A stretch of DNA of 64,000 bases, taken from Prevotella sp. (GTDB lineage: Bacteria; Bacteroidota; Bacteroidia; Bacteroidales; Bacteroidaceae). How positions within the stretch are numbered: position 1 is the stretch's first letter; each line of letters begins with the position of its first letter. The stretch spans positions 1 to 64,000 of the forward strand of contig JAFPTC010000026.1 of assembly GCA_017400455.1 (NCBI GenBank), in the 5' to 3' direction. Shown here piece after piece: positions 51,442 through 59,892 of the stretch. The notes beneath the pieces were generated by a model. That model ran no database searches, was not told where the DNA came from, and saw only the letters and a list, made by a program, of their open reading frames with translations. A program made the translations under genes and the position numbers.

Positions 51442-51936
51442 CTAAGGCTTTTCGCCCGTTAGCGATTCCGCTGTCTGTTTGAAGTCTTCGATGATAGCTT
51501 CAAGCTTAGGATTGCGATTCTCAACGATGATGGCGGCATAAAAGCCTTGTCCCTCGACAATGGCGTTAGCGGTCTGCATGGTGTAGCGTTCCGGGGTGGC
51601 AAACTCCTCAAACCACCGGATAAACAAGCGGTTGCGCTTCTCCTCACGTCCATCACTGGTGTCGCATATATACAACAAGACATCTTCATTCTCTGCGAAG
51701 AACTGCTCAATGATTGCTATCAGCGTATCCTTCACTTTTGAATCATGGGAAGTATGAGTGTCTTCACGCTTGCGAAATCCAAACTGGAAAGTATCGCAAC
51801 CGCCAAGGGGGACATCTTCAATAAAGCTGACGCTATAACGCACGCCGGCATCTGTAGTAAAATCGAAGTCGCCATGATTAAAAGTAATCTCGTATGGCGA
51901 CTTCCGATTAACATCTCCAAGTGTGAGCCTAATCAT
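51442..51936 (-). CDS. DUF6169-like protein, unknown function
   Basis: A 164-residue soluble protein beginning MIRLTLGDVNRKSPYEITFN; it has a beta-rich first half (FDFTTDAGVRYSVSFIEDV) and a helical second half (LLYICDTSDGREEKRNRLFIRWFEEF in part; YAAIIVENRNPKLEAII). I associate it with a Bacteroidales family called DUF6169, from memory. The start overlaps the stop of the 44-residue gene (ATGA), so both are co-translated. The pair may be toxin-antitoxin-like, based only on size, coupling and mobility. Confidence 0.65.
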   Translation of the reverse strand: MIRLTLGDVNRKSPYEITFNHGDFDFTTDAGVRYSVSFIEDVPLGGCDTFQFGFRKREDTHTSHDSKVKDTLIAIIEQFFAENEDVLLYICDTSDGREEKRNRLFIRWFEEFATPERYTMQTANAIVEGQGFYAAIIVENRNPKLEAIIEDFKQTAESLTGEKP

Positions 51937-52067
51937 ACAACAGCTATCTTTTGCTGGTCTTCTGCGGCCCAGCGCTCCATGACTTTACGCTCCCATTCGC
52001 GCTTGATTTCCAGCGAATGTTTCCAGCGGCGTAAGGCCTCTTCACGTGTTATTTTCTTTATTTCCAT
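51933..52067 (-). CDS. 44-residue basic small protein, partner of the DUF6169-like gene
   Basis: Codes MEIKKITREEALRRWKHSLE, then a continuing basic/acidic helix (IKREWERKVMERWAAEDQ) and a short tail. It is predicted to be one long amphipathic helix. It has its own TATCTTTG element 24 bp upstream, and its stop overlaps the next gene as ATGA. The size and coupling suggest an antitoxin or accessory peptide. The gene is too short for usual gene callers. Confidence 0.68.
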   Translation of the reverse strand: MEIKKITREEALRRWKHSLEIKREWERKVMERWAAEDQQKIAVV

Positions 52068-52091
52068 AATAATGGTACAGCTTTTTCGCTG

Positions 52092-52099
52092 CAAAGATA
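52092..52099 (-). promoter_or_regulatory. -7 element TATCTTTG for the two-gene cassette
   Basis: Perfect TAnnTTTG on the minus strand, 24 bp before the 44-residue gene, and inside the direct-repeat-bounded cassette. Confidence 0.65.
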
Positions 52100-52155
52100 A
52101 CTATAAATCTTGAATAAACAAATAAAAAAGAGCAAAAAAGGGATGCCAGCCCCCG

Positions 52156-52209
52156 AGGCTGCGGCCCTACTGCCCGCCGAGGCGCTGGAAATACTCCAGG
52201 ATGTCGTCC
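52156..52209. repeat. 54-bp direct repeat, copy in the intact hydrolase gene
   Basis: Matches 51357-51410 without a mismatch. It contains the hydrolase stop codon, so the gene remains complete. Confidence 0.95.
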
Positions 52210-53162
52210 CAGGTTTTGAAGGTGTCGCTGCCGAAGGGGATGGAGGTGGCCATGGCATCGGGCGTCTCGGCAGACTCGATGAGGTAGTCGCCATAGAGCA
52301 GGTGGCGCTGGTTGGTGAACACAGTGTGGCCCCAGGCGGGCACGTTGATGTATTGCTCCAGCCAGCGGGTGGCCTCGGCGTAGGCCTCGGGCACGGACGA
52401 AGATGCTGGGGCCACGAAGTACACCTGGTAGCGCTCAATGAGCTGGCGCACGGCCTTCTGGCTGCTGCTGGCGGCATGGCCATAGGCATCTTGCAGGGTC
52501 TCCAGGCCTATGTAGACGATGGGACGCTCGCGGCGCTCCTGGCGGTCATCGATCCAGCGGATGACGGGCAGGACGCTGTGCATGAACGAGCGGTCGTCCA
52601 TGCGGTGCTCGCCGTGGAAGCGGATGGCCTGCGGATAGTGCTCATGGAACAGGCTGAAGGTGTCGACCAGATTGTCCTCGTCGCCGAAGAGGCCGAACAC
52701 GCGGCGGCGGTCCTCGTCGTCAAGGCCTTCGAAACGCCGTTCGGACACCTGGCGGTACTCCTTGACCAGGGCCTTGTCGACATAGAAGGTCTGGACGCCG
52801 TCCTGACGGGGGTTCTGAAACTGCTGCGTGCCGGTCATGCCGTGGGCCTGCATGGTGTCGGCGATGCAGAGGGCGGGGTTGGTGCAGATGCGCCAGTAGC
52901 CGCGCAGCTGCTCGGTGTACATGCCGCCCATCGACGTGCCCAGGATGAGGTCGGGCTGGCGCTCGGTGCAAATCTGGCGCAGCAGGGCCAACGCCTCTTC
53001 GGGGTGTATGGGCAGGTCGGGAGCCACGACGGTGGCGTTGGGGAAGGCGGTGCGCAGGCGGCCCACTGTGCCCGACTGTCCGCTGCTGCCGAAACCATGG
53101 ACATAGAGCAGCGTCTTGCCCTTCAGCAGCTCGGGGAATTGCTTTACATACTGGTTTTCCAT
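52167..53162 (-). CDS. YqiA/YcfP-type alpha/beta hydrolase fused to a HAD-like domain
   Basis: A 331-residue protein. Residues about 15-190 are an alpha/beta hydrolase of the YqiA type: YVHGFGSSG (20-28), nucleophile elbow GTSMGG with S77, and the late His in HSVLPVI region. Residues about 195-331 (RPIVYIGLETLQDAYG, YQVYFVAPAS, WGHTVFTNQRHLLYGDYLIES in part, TFKTWDDILEYFQRL) look like a 5'-nucleotidase-type HAD domain lacking the usual DxDGT start. The fusion is known in Bacteroidales as far as I recall. Its very 3' end is duplicated at 51357, with a mobile-looking module between. Confidence 0.8.
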   Translation of the reverse strand: MENQYVKQFPELLKGKTLLYVHGFGSSGQSGTVGRLRTAFPNATVVAPDLPIHPEEALALLRQICTERQPDLILGTSMGGMYTEQLRGYWRICTNPALCIADTMQAHGMTGTQQFQNPRQDGVQTFYVDKALVKEYRQVSERRFEGLDDEDRRRVFGLFGDEDNLVDTFSLFHEHYPQAIRFHGEHRMDDRSFMHSVLPVIRWIDDRQERRERPIVYIGLETLQDAYGHAASSSQKAVRQLIERYQVYFVAPASSSVPEAYAEATRWLEQYINVPAWGHTVFTNQRHLLYGDYLIESAETPDAMATSIPFGSDTFKTWDDILEYFQRLGGQ

Positions 53163-53212
53163 TTTTCTTTTGTTTTTAGCCTAAACAACGGCCAGGCTTA
53201 CGACCCGTGGCG

Positions 53213-54574
53213 TCAGAACATGCCGAAGGCGCTATGCATCAGGTAGGACAGGGCATAGGCCACGATGGTGGACACGAAGACGCTTATCAGGCCGGGCATC
53301 ATGAACGAGTGGTTGAGCAGATACTTGCCAATGACGGTGGTGCCCGAGCGGTCGAAGTTCACGGTGGCGATGTCGCTGGGATAGTTGGGTATGAAGAAAT
53401 AGCCGTAGACCGAGGGCAGCACGCCCAGCAGCACCCATCCCTCGATGCCCAGCGAATAGGCCAGGGGCAGCATGGTGACCACCACGGCTCCCTGCGAGTT
53501 GATGAGCACCGAGACGAAGAAGAAGGCGATGGCAATGGTCCAGGGATAGGCCGAGACGAGGCCGGTGAGCATGCTCTTCATCTCCTCGGTGTAGTTGCCG
53601 AAGTAGGTGTTGGCCAGCCAGGCAATGCCGTAGATGGCCACCACGGCCACCATGCCGCTCTGCCACACGGCGCCGGCCACGGCCTTCTTGGGCTCGGCCT
53701 TGCAGAAGATGATCATCAGGGCGGCTGCCGTAATCATCACAATCTGAATGACCAGGTTCATGGCCAGTGGCTTGCCGTCGTACTCGGGCAGCAGGTGGAG
53801 GCCGAACATCTGGGCCAGGGAGAACATCACGATGACGCCCAGGGCCACCAGGAAGACATAGACGGCGCGCTTCGACTCGGCGGAAATCTGCTTGTCGAGG
53901 GTGGTGGCACTGCTGCCGTAGATGTACTTATACTGCTCGGGATCCTTCAGGCGGGCCTGGAACTGGGGGTCCTTGTCGAGGTCCTTGCCGCGATGGTAGC
54001 TGGCCACGGCGGCCGCCATCAGTCCGCAGAGGCAGGCAGGAATGGTGATCATGATGATTTGCAGATTGTTCACGTGGAACCCGCTGTCGGCCGACAGGGC
54101 GGCAAAGGCCACCACGGCTGCGGCTATGGGCGAGCAGGTGATGCCCACCTGCGAGGCTATCGACGCCACGCCGCAGGGGCGCTCGGGGCGGATGCCTTTC
54201 TTCAGCGCTATGTCGCAGATGATGGGCATGAGCGTATAGACCACGTGGCCCGTGCCCACCAGCACGGTGAGGAAGAAGGTGGTGAGCGGAGCCAGGAAGG
54301 TGATGCGGTCGGGATGTTTGCGCAGCATCCTTTCCGCTATCTGTATCATCCAGTCCATGCCGCCCGATGCCTGGAGCACGCCGGCGCAGGTCACGGCGGC
54401 AATGATGATGTAGATGACGTCGGTGGGAGGCGTGCCGGGCTTCATTCCCCATCCGAAGACCAGAATGGCCAGGCCAATGCCCGAGATGGCACCCAGTGCC
54501 AGGCTACCGTAGCGCGAGCCCACCCAGAGGGCCAGCAGCACGATGAGCAGCTGAAGAATCATGGTTAGTGTCAT
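53213..54574 (-). CDS. dcuB: Anaerobic C4-dicarboxylate transporter, DcuB type
   Basis: A 453-residue inner-membrane protein with about 12 helices that exchanges fumarate, succinate and related acids under anaerobic conditions. Family blocks are AAVTCAGVLQASGGMDWMI, VGTGHVVYTLMPIICDIA, GVASIASQVGITCSPIAAA and the C-terminal GSTTVIGKYLLNHSFMMPGL-like (GTTVIGKYLLNHSFMMPG). Succinate is a major fermentation product in Prevotella, so succinate export with fumarate uptake is likely. A TACCTTTG element is about 47 bp upstream. Single gene. Confidence 0.93.
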   Translation of the reverse strand: MTLTMILQLLIVLLALWVGSRYGSLALGAISGIGLAILVFGWGMKPGTPPTDVIYIIIAAVTCAGVLQASGGMDWMIQIAERMLRKHPDRITFLAPLTTFFLTVLVGTGHVVYTLMPIICDIALKKGIRPERPCGVASIASQVGITCSPIAAAVVAFAALSADSGFHVNNLQIIMITIPACLCGLMAAAVASYHRGKDLDKDPQFQARLKDPEQYKYIYGSSATTLDKQISAESKRAVYVFLVALGVIVMFSLAQMFGLHLLPEYDGKPLAMNLVIQIVMITAAALMIIFCKAEPKKAVAGAVWQSGMVAVVAIYGIAWLANTYFGNYTEEMKSMLTGLVSAYPWTIAIAFFFVSVLINSQGAVVVTMLPLAYSLGIEGWVLLGVLPSVYGYFFIPNYPSDIATVNFDRSGTTVIGKYLLNHSFMMPGLISVFVSTIVAYALSYLMHSAFGMF

Positions 54575-54621
54575 AACTGTCTGATTTTTTAGGTTGATTA
54601 TTCGGTTTTTCTTTCCGCAGG

Positions 54622-54629
54622 CAAAGGTA
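54622..54629 (-). promoter_or_regulatory. -7 element TACCTTTG for dcuB
   Basis: Perfect TAnnTTTG on the minus strand, 47 bp before the start codon. Confidence 0.65.
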
Positions 54630-54675
54630 AGAAAAAAATTTTAGGAAACGTGCACATTTTCACGCTTTTTTTTGC

Positions 54676-54683
54676 TAATTTTG
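54676..54683 (+). promoter_or_regulatory. -7 element TAATTTTG for the PfkB kinase
   Basis: Perfect TAnnTTTG on the plus strand, 54 bp before the ATG at 54738. It excludes the upstream in-frame start at 54672. Confidence 0.65.
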
Positions 54684-54737
54684 CAGCAAATTTGTTCTTC
54701 GCACGGATTTCAGACTACAATAACACCAACATACATT

Positions 54738-55685
54738 ATGCGAAAAGTAATTGGCATCGGGGAAACCGTCCTCGACATCATCTTCAAGAACGACCAGCCC
54801 ACGGCCGCCGTGCCTGGCGGATCGGTGTTCAACGCCCTCATCTCGCTGGGGCGCTCGGGCGTCAAGGCTGCGTTCATCAGCGAGACAGGCAACGACCGCG
54901 TGGGCCGCACCATCATCAACTTCCTCAAGGAAAACGGCGTCGACGGACAGAGCGTCTACGTCTATCCCGACTCGAAGTCGCCCATCTCGCTGGCCTTCCT
55001 TAACGAGCGCAACGACGCGGAATACATCTTTTATAAAGACCACCCCAACGACCGGCTGGAGTTTACCTTTCCCGACATACAGCCCGACGACATCGTGCTC
55101 TTCGGCTCCTATTATGCCGTGAACCCTGTCATCAGGCCGCAGGTGATGGGCTTCCTGGACTATGCCCGCCAGCATGGCGCCATTCTCTACTACGACGTGA
55201 ACTTCCGCGCCGCCCACAAGAACGAGGTGATGAAGCTCACGCCCAACATCCTTGAGAACCTGGAGTTTGCCGACATCGTGCGTGGCTCGACGGAGGACTT
55301 CGAGGTGATGTTCCGCAAGAGCGATCCCGACGCCATCTATCGCTCGCAGATTGCCTTCTACACCCGCAACTTCATCTGCACGCAAGGGGCGCTGCCCGTG
55401 GAGCTGCGTGCCGACGGGGGGCTGAAGAAGCAGTATCCCGTGGAGACCAGCGGCGAGACGGTGAGCACCATCGGCGCCGGCGACAACTTCAACGCGGGCT
55501 TCGCCTACGGACTGATCAAGCACAACATCAGGCGCGCCGACATTGAGCAGGGACTGAGCGAGGAGCAGTGGGACCAGGTCATTGGCTGCGCCCAGCAGTT
55601 CTCGGCCAACGTGTGCAAGAGCATCAACAACTACGTCAGTCCCGAATTTGGCAGGGAAATGGCTTCTTTAATCACTCAACAATAA
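54738..55685 (+). CDS. PfkB-family carbohydrate kinase
   Basis: A 315-residue kinase of the ribokinase/fructokinase family. It starts VIGIGETVLDIIF, has PGGSVFNALISLGRSGV (the first family signature region) and the second signature TIGAGDNFNAGFAYGL (about 242-257) with the catalytic Asp D247. It phosphorylates a sugar hydroxyl with ATP; fructose or a similar ketose is a common substrate in Bacteroidales, but this cannot be read from sequence. The start at MRKVIGIGE is chosen from the promoter position. A flavodiiron gene follows by 15 bp. Confidence 0.88.
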   Translation: MRKVIGIGETVLDIIFKNDQPTAAVPGGSVFNALISLGRSGVKAAFISETGNDRVGRTIINFLKENGVDGQSVYVYPDSKSPISLAFLNERNDAEYIFYKDHPNDRLEFTFPDIQPDDIVLFGSYYAVNPVIRPQVMGFLDYARQHGAILYYDVNFRAAHKNEVMKLTPNILENLEFADIVRGSTEDFEVMFRKSDPDAIYRSQIAFYTRNFICTQGALPVELRADGGLKKQYPVETSGETVSTIGAGDNFNAGFAYGLIKHNIRRADIEQGLSEEQWDQVIGCAQQFSANVCKSINNYVSPEFGREMASLITQQ

Positions 55686-55700
55686 AAATCTCAGAACAAG

Positions 55701-56906
55701 ATGAAGAAAATAACAAACAACATTTTTTACGTGGGCGTGAACGACCGCAACAAAACGCTGTTCGAGGGACTCTGGCCCCTGCCGGCAGGAGTGAGCTACA
55801 ACGCCTATCTGATTGACGACGAGAAGACTTGTCTGGTGGACACGGTGGAAGTGGACTTCTTCATGCCCTTCATCGAAAACATCCGCCAGGTGCTGGGCGA
55901 CCGCCAGCTGGACTATCTCGTGGTGAACCACATGGAGCCAGACCACAGCGGCTCGCTGGCACTGATACGCAAATACTATCCCAACGTGCAGATCATTGGC
56001 AACAAGAAGACCTTCGACATGCTGCGCGGCTTCTACCAGCTGGAAGACGGGCTGATGGAGGTGAAAAACGGCGACTGCCTCAGCCTCGGCGCCACGCAGC
56101 TGCAGTTCGTGCTCACCCCCATGGTTCACTGGCCCGAGACCATGATGACGGTGGCCACCGCTACTGCCGCTGCTCCGTCGGCCGCCACCGTCCTGTTCAG
56201 CGGCGACGCCTTCGGCTGCTTTGGCGCGCTGAACGGCGCCGTGGTCGATGAGCAGATGAACTGCGAGGACTTCTGGGCCGAGATGGAGCGCTACTACTCG
56301 AACATCGTGGGTAAGTATGGCACGCCCGTGCAGATGGCGCTGAAGAAGCTGGCCGGCACGAAGGTGGACTATATCTGCGCCACCCACGGCCCCGTGTGGC
56401 ACGAAAACGTGGAGCGCGTCATTGCCATCTACGACCGTCTGTCGCGCTACGAGGCCGAGCCAGGACTGGTCATCTGCTACGGCACGATGTACGGCAACAC
56501 CGAGCGCGCTGCCGAGGTCATTGCCACCGCTGCCGCCGAGGCCGGTGTGAAGAACATTGTGATGCACAACGTGTCGAAGACCCACCATTCTTATATCATC
56601 CGCGACGTGTTCCGCTACCAGGGGCTCATCGTTGGAGCGCCCACCTACAACACGGGCCTCTACCACGAGATGAACGTGCTGCTCGACGAGCTGTCGCAAA
56701 AGGACATCAAGGGCCGCCTCTTCGGCTTCTTCGGCAGCTTCGGCTGGGCCTCGAAGGCCGTGGCGGAGATTGCGAAATGGAACGACGAGAAGCTGCACTT
56801 TGAGCAGGTGGGCCAGCCGGTGGAGATTCGCCAGAGCCTGACGCCCGAAACCACCGCCCAGTGCATCGCCCTGGGTCAGGCCATGGCCGAGCGCCTCAAG
56901 GGCTGA
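55701..56906 (+). CDS. FprA-type flavodiiron protein (A-type flavoprotein)
   Basis: A 401-residue protein with an N-terminal metallo-beta-lactamase-like diiron domain and a C-terminal flavodoxin domain. Iron ligands are visible in VVNHMEPDHSGS (H77, E79, D81, H82), VHWPETMM and FSGDAFGCFG. The flavodoxin P-loop is YGTMYGNTERAAE (about 258-270). Such enzymes reduce oxygen or nitric oxide and protect anaerobes. It is 15 bp after the PfkB gene, and a five-unit CACGTG repeat array begins about 27 bp after its stop. Confidence 0.94.
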   Translation: MKKITNNIFYVGVNDRNKTLFEGLWPLPAGVSYNAYLIDDEKTCLVDTVEVDFFMPFIENIRQVLGDRQLDYLVVNHMEPDHSGSLALIRKYYPNVQIIGNKKTFDMLRGFYQLEDGLMEVKNGDCLSLGATQLQFVLTPMVHWPETMMTVATATAAAPSAATVLFSGDAFGCFGALNGAVVDEQMNCEDFWAEMERYYSNIVGKYGTPVQMALKKLAGTKVDYICATHGPVWHENVERVIAIYDRLSRYEAEPGLVICYGTMYGNTERAAEVIATAAAEAGVKNIVMHNVSKTHHSYIIRDVFRYQGLIVGAPTYNTGLYHEMNVLLDELSQKDIKGRLFGFFGSFGWASKAVAEIAKWNDEKLHFEQVGQPVEIRQSLTPETTAQCIALGQAMAERLKG

Positions 56907-56933
56907 AGCCTGCGGAGGCTCGCCACGACTCCT

Positions 56934-57116
56934 TCTCACGTGAGAAATTTCCTGCGGGGCCTTCCCGTGAAAATTTCTCACGTGAGATTTTTTTCTGGGA
57001 AGGCTTCCCGTGAAAATTTCTCACGTGAGATTTTTTTCTGCGGAGGCCTCCCATGAAAATTTCTCACGTGAGATTTTTTTCTGCGGAGGCCTCCCGTGAA
57101 AATTTCTCGCGTGAGT
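56934..57116. repeat. 43-bp phased palindrome repeat, locus F (five units)
   Basis: TCTCACGTGAGA palindromes start at 56934, 56976, 57019 and 57062 with a decayed one (TCTCGCGTGAGT) at 57105, so the period is 42-43 bp. Between them lie GGGGCCTTCCC, GGGAAGGCTTCCC and CGGAGGCCTCCC palindromes. It is the longest copy of this element. The 412-bp gap 56907-57318 holds only this array and the foldback at 57167-57306. Confidence 0.92.
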
Positions 57117-57166
57117 ATTATTTGTGACCTGTACCTTTGGATTAAAAAATGGCTCCCAGCGCGCCC

Positions 57167-57306
57167 TCTCCCCGCCCCTGCAAGGGGAGGGGTTGGGGGT
57201 GGGGTCTGTATCTTCATTTACTGCTCTTACACTCCCAACTAAGAATGCTTGCGTAGTTTAGTTACAGACCCCACCCCCTACCCCTCCCCTTGCAGGGGCG
57301 GGGAGA
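57167..57306. repeat. Long inverted repeat (foldback element, copy 2)
   Basis: Arms 57167-57210 and 57263-57306 match with one internal mismatch and share their sequence with the arms at 23532-23729 (CCCCGCCCCTGCAAGGGG, TGGGGTCTGTA). The 52-bp loop is unlike the loop of copy 1. It abuts the LOG gene, ending within 15 bp of its stop. Confidence 0.9.
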
Positions 57307-57318
57307 AAAGGCGTCCGC

Positions 57319-57861
57319 TTAGCCTTCAGCGAGCAGCGCCTCAACCTCCTGAAGCGAACTGGCCACCTGAATGTAGCTGCGCCACTGCTTGCGAGTGACA
57401 CCCCGCGAGTGGAGGTCGTCGAGCATGCGGACGAGAGAGTCCCAGAAGCCCTTCATGTTGAAAAGGATGATGGGCTTGTGATGATAGTCGAGCGTGCTGG
57501 AGGAAGCCACGGTGAACAACTCGTCGAGCGTGCCTATGCCGCCAGGCAACACCACAAAGGCATCGCTCTGGTCCATCATCAGCTGCTTGCGGTCGGTCAG
57601 GTCCTCAGTGGGGATATGCACGTCCATATAGGGACTGGCCTTGCCCATGTCCTCGATTCTGCGGGGCACCACGCCAATGCAGCGCCCGCCCGCCTCGTGG
57701 CAGGCCTTGCTCACGCTGTGCATCAGTCCGGCATCGTGGCCACCGAAGACGATGGTGTGGCCCTGGGCTGCTGCCCACTGGCCCAAGGCTATAGCTTGGT
57801 CGAAGAAGTCGGGATCAATATCCCAATTGGCTGAACAAAAAACGCATATTTTCATATTCAT
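57319..57861 (-). CDS. LOG-family protein (TIGR00730, Rossmann fold)
   Basis: A 180-residue protein with the two LOG motifs: PGGIGTLDE (106-114) and the R91-K92 pair (DRKQLMM), plus ICVFCSANWD at the N-terminus (a second Met 6 bp downstream is an alternative start). LOG proteins cleave nucleoside 5'-monophosphates to base and ribose 5-phosphate, as in cytokinin activation, though many bacterial members act on AMP. It lies 11 bp after the TonB receptor gene and is probably co-transcribed. Confidence 0.9.
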   Translation of the reverse strand: MNMKICVFCSANWDIDPDFFDQAIALGQWAAAQGHTIVFGGHDAGLMHSVSKACHEAGGRCIGVVPRRIEDMGKASPYMDVHIPTEDLTDRKQLMMDQSDAFVVLPGGIGTLDELFTVASSSTLDYHHKPIILFNMKGFWDSLVRMLDDLHSRGVTRKQWRSYIQVASSLQEVEALLAEG

Positions 57862-57872
57862 TCAGTATTTCC

Positions 57873-59762
57873 TCAGAACGAAAGGTTCACGCCGCCCATG
57901 AAGGTGGCTCGTGGCATGGGGAATCCGAGGTTGATTTCGTAGCTTTGCGCCAGCAGGTTGTCGCCCCGCAGCCACAGGCCTACGTTGCTCGTGAGGGCAT
58001 AGCCCACGGTGGCGTTCAGCAGCAGGAACTCCTCCTTCTGCTCGTTGGCACCCACGGCGGTGTAGAGGCCGTTGATGTATTGCAGGCCGGCCACGACGCT
58101 CCACCGGTTGCAGCGGTAGTTGGCGCCGAGGAAGCCCTTATAGGTAGGTGCTGCCACGATCTTGTGCTCCATGTGCAGCAGCGAATGGTTGGTGCTGAGG
58201 CTCAGGCGGGGACTGAGGCGATAGTCGGCTTCCAGCTCCACGCCGTAGTTTTCCACCTGGCCCGTGTTCACGTTGCGCGGCTTGCCGTCCACGGGCACGG
58301 TCTGGATCATGTTGTCTCCTTTTATATAATAGAGGTTGGCACCATAGTGCAGGTTGCCAAGGCGATGGCGCCACGACAGCTCGTAGTTCCACAGGCGCTC
58401 AGACTCCAAATCGGTGTTGGAAGGGGGATAGAGGTACATCTCACGCATTGTGGGATTGCGGAAGCCCTTGCTCACCATGGCCTTCGCCTCGGCGGCTGCC
58501 ATGGGGCGCAGCACCAGGCCGGCCTGGGGGATGAACTCGGTGCCGGTGATGCTGTGATGGTCCACGCGGACACCGGCATCGATGGTGAGCCAGTCGCGAA
58601 GGTCCTGACGGAAGTCCACGTAGCCGGCTATCTCGTTGCGATAGGACTTGCCACTTTGCTTATTGGGGGTTTCAAGGACATCGCCCGTCTGCTTCGAGGT
58701 GTAGTAGGCGTTGCCATAAATGTGCTGATAGTCGGTGCCGACGGTGAGGCGATTGCCCTCGAACAGGCTGACGCTCTGATACCAGGAAACGCCCGTCAGG
58801 GCATCCTTCGAGCGGAAGTAGCGCTGCGTGGGAGCGGCGGCATCGGCGGTGCCGTCGTCAATCTTGTGGCGTCCGAAGTTGGAGTAGACGCTCAGCGCGC
58901 CGCTGGTGCGCTCGTAATGGTTCTCCAGGGCAGCCTCCACCACGCCACGCGTGATCCACTGGTCGGCATCGAAGAGGGGACTGGACTCGGCACCGGGATT
59001 GCTGGCGTTGAAATGGGTGAGATGGGCGTCGGCATAGGCGTGCCAGTGGTCGTTCAGGTCGTAGCCCAGCTTCAGGAAACCGCCATACTGCTCAAAGCCC
59101 ATGCGGGGCCGGTGGTTGTCAGAACGGCCATACTGGCCGGCCACCGTGGAGCTGAAGCGGCCGCTATGCACCTGGTTGGAGGCCTGTGCCTGCACCGTTC
59201 CGTAGCTGCCGGCACCGAGGTTGACGTAGGTCGACACATCGTTTCCGGCTGCGGGCTTGCGGGTGACAATGTTCATGACGCCACCCATGGCATTCGAGCC
59301 ATAGAGCACCGAGGCGGGACCTCGCAGCACCTCTATATGGTCGGCCATGAGCGTCTGATAGCTGTCGCTGATGGGGTGGCCATAGATGCCTTGATACTGG
59401 GGATGGCCGTCGATGAGCACCATCAGCTGGCCGGCTCCGCCGCTGATGCCGCGCATGTTGATGCCGCCGGCGGCGCCACCGCTGACGCCATAGCCCATCA
59501 TGCCACGGCTGGTGACGAAGAGCGAGGGCACCAGCTGGGCCACCGTGGGAAGGACATTGGGCAGTTGCTGGGCCGACAGCTGCTCCTGGCTGATGACGGA
59601 CACCGTCATCGGCAGGCTGCGCACTTCAGTGGCGTTGCGCGTTCCCGTCACCACCACCTCTTTCAAAGCAAGGGAGTCTCTCAATGCTAGTACGGGCACT
59701 GCGGCAGCCATCACCACGGCCGCCATGAATAGGCGTTTAAGCCCGGATAGTTTTGTGTTCAT
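57873..59762 (-). CDS. TonB-dependent outer-membrane receptor
   Basis: A 629-residue receptor with a signal peptide, an N-terminal plug (VVVTGTRNATEVRSLPMTVSVI in part; MLIDGHPQYQGIYG; VEVLRGPASVLYGSNAMGGVMNI-type block VLRGPASVLYGSNAMGG, about 134-150) and a 22-strand barrel ending GFPMPRATFMGGVNLSF (terminal Phe). It lacks the carboxypeptidase-like N-terminal domain of SusC proteins and has no SusD partner, so it resembles siderophore, haem or vitamin B12 receptors. A TACCTTTG element lies 32 bp upstream. The ligand cannot be told. Confidence 0.9.
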   Translation of the reverse strand: MNTKLSGLKRLFMAAVVMAAAVPVLALRDSLALKEVVVTGTRNATEVRSLPMTVSVISQEQLSAQQLPNVLPTVAQLVPSLFVTSRGMMGYGVSGGAAGGINMRGISGGAGQLMVLIDGHPQYQGIYGHPISDSYQTLMADHIEVLRGPASVLYGSNAMGGVMNIVTRKPAAGNDVSTYVNLGAGSYGTVQAQASNQVHSGRFSSTVAGQYGRSDNHRPRMGFEQYGGFLKLGYDLNDHWHAYADAHLTHFNASNPGAESSPLFDADQWITRGVVEAALENHYERTSGALSVYSNFGRHKIDDGTADAAAPTQRYFRSKDALTGVSWYQSVSLFEGNRLTVGTDYQHIYGNAYYTSKQTGDVLETPNKQSGKSYRNEIAGYVDFRQDLRDWLTIDAGVRVDHHSITGTEFIPQAGLVLRPMAAAEAKAMVSKGFRNPTMREMYLYPPSNTDLESERLWNYELSWRHRLGNLHYGANLYYIKGDNMIQTVPVDGKPRNVNTGQVENYGVELEADYRLSPRLSLSTNHSLLHMEHKIVAAPTYKGFLGANYRCNRWSVVAGLQYINGLYTAVGANEQKEEFLLLNATVGYALTSNVGLWLRGDNLLAQSYEINLGFPMPRATFMGGVNLSF

Positions 59763-59794
59763 TCTCTTTATAAAAAATCATTCTGAAATTTCGG

Positions 59795-59802
59795 CAAAGG
59801 TA
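59795..59802 (-). promoter_or_regulatory. -7 element TACCTTTG for the TonB receptor
   Basis: Perfect TAnnTTTG on the minus strand, 32 bp before the start codon. Confidence 0.65.
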
Positions 59803-59876
59803 CGAAAAAAAACAGCCCTAAGCAAAGGAAAATGTATTTTTCTTCGGCTTCACTTCATTATTTCGTTTTTTTTCAC

Positions 59877-59884
59877 TATCTTTG
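59877..59884 (+). promoter_or_regulatory. -7 element TATCTTTG for the DEAD-box helicase
   Basis: Perfect TAnnTTTG on the plus strand with only eight bases before the ATG at 59893, so the leader is extremely short. Confidence 0.6.
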
Positions 59885-59892
59885 TAACCGAT

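Noticed and set aside
56934..57116. CRISPR-like regular palindromic array
   Set aside because: The period is regular but the segments between the palindromes are near copies of each other rather than unique spacers, and no cas genes are present.
59500..59892. Long N-terminal extension of the DEAD-box helicase
   Set aside because: It is antisense to the TonB receptor start, and the TATCTTTG element and family start place the ATG at 59893.
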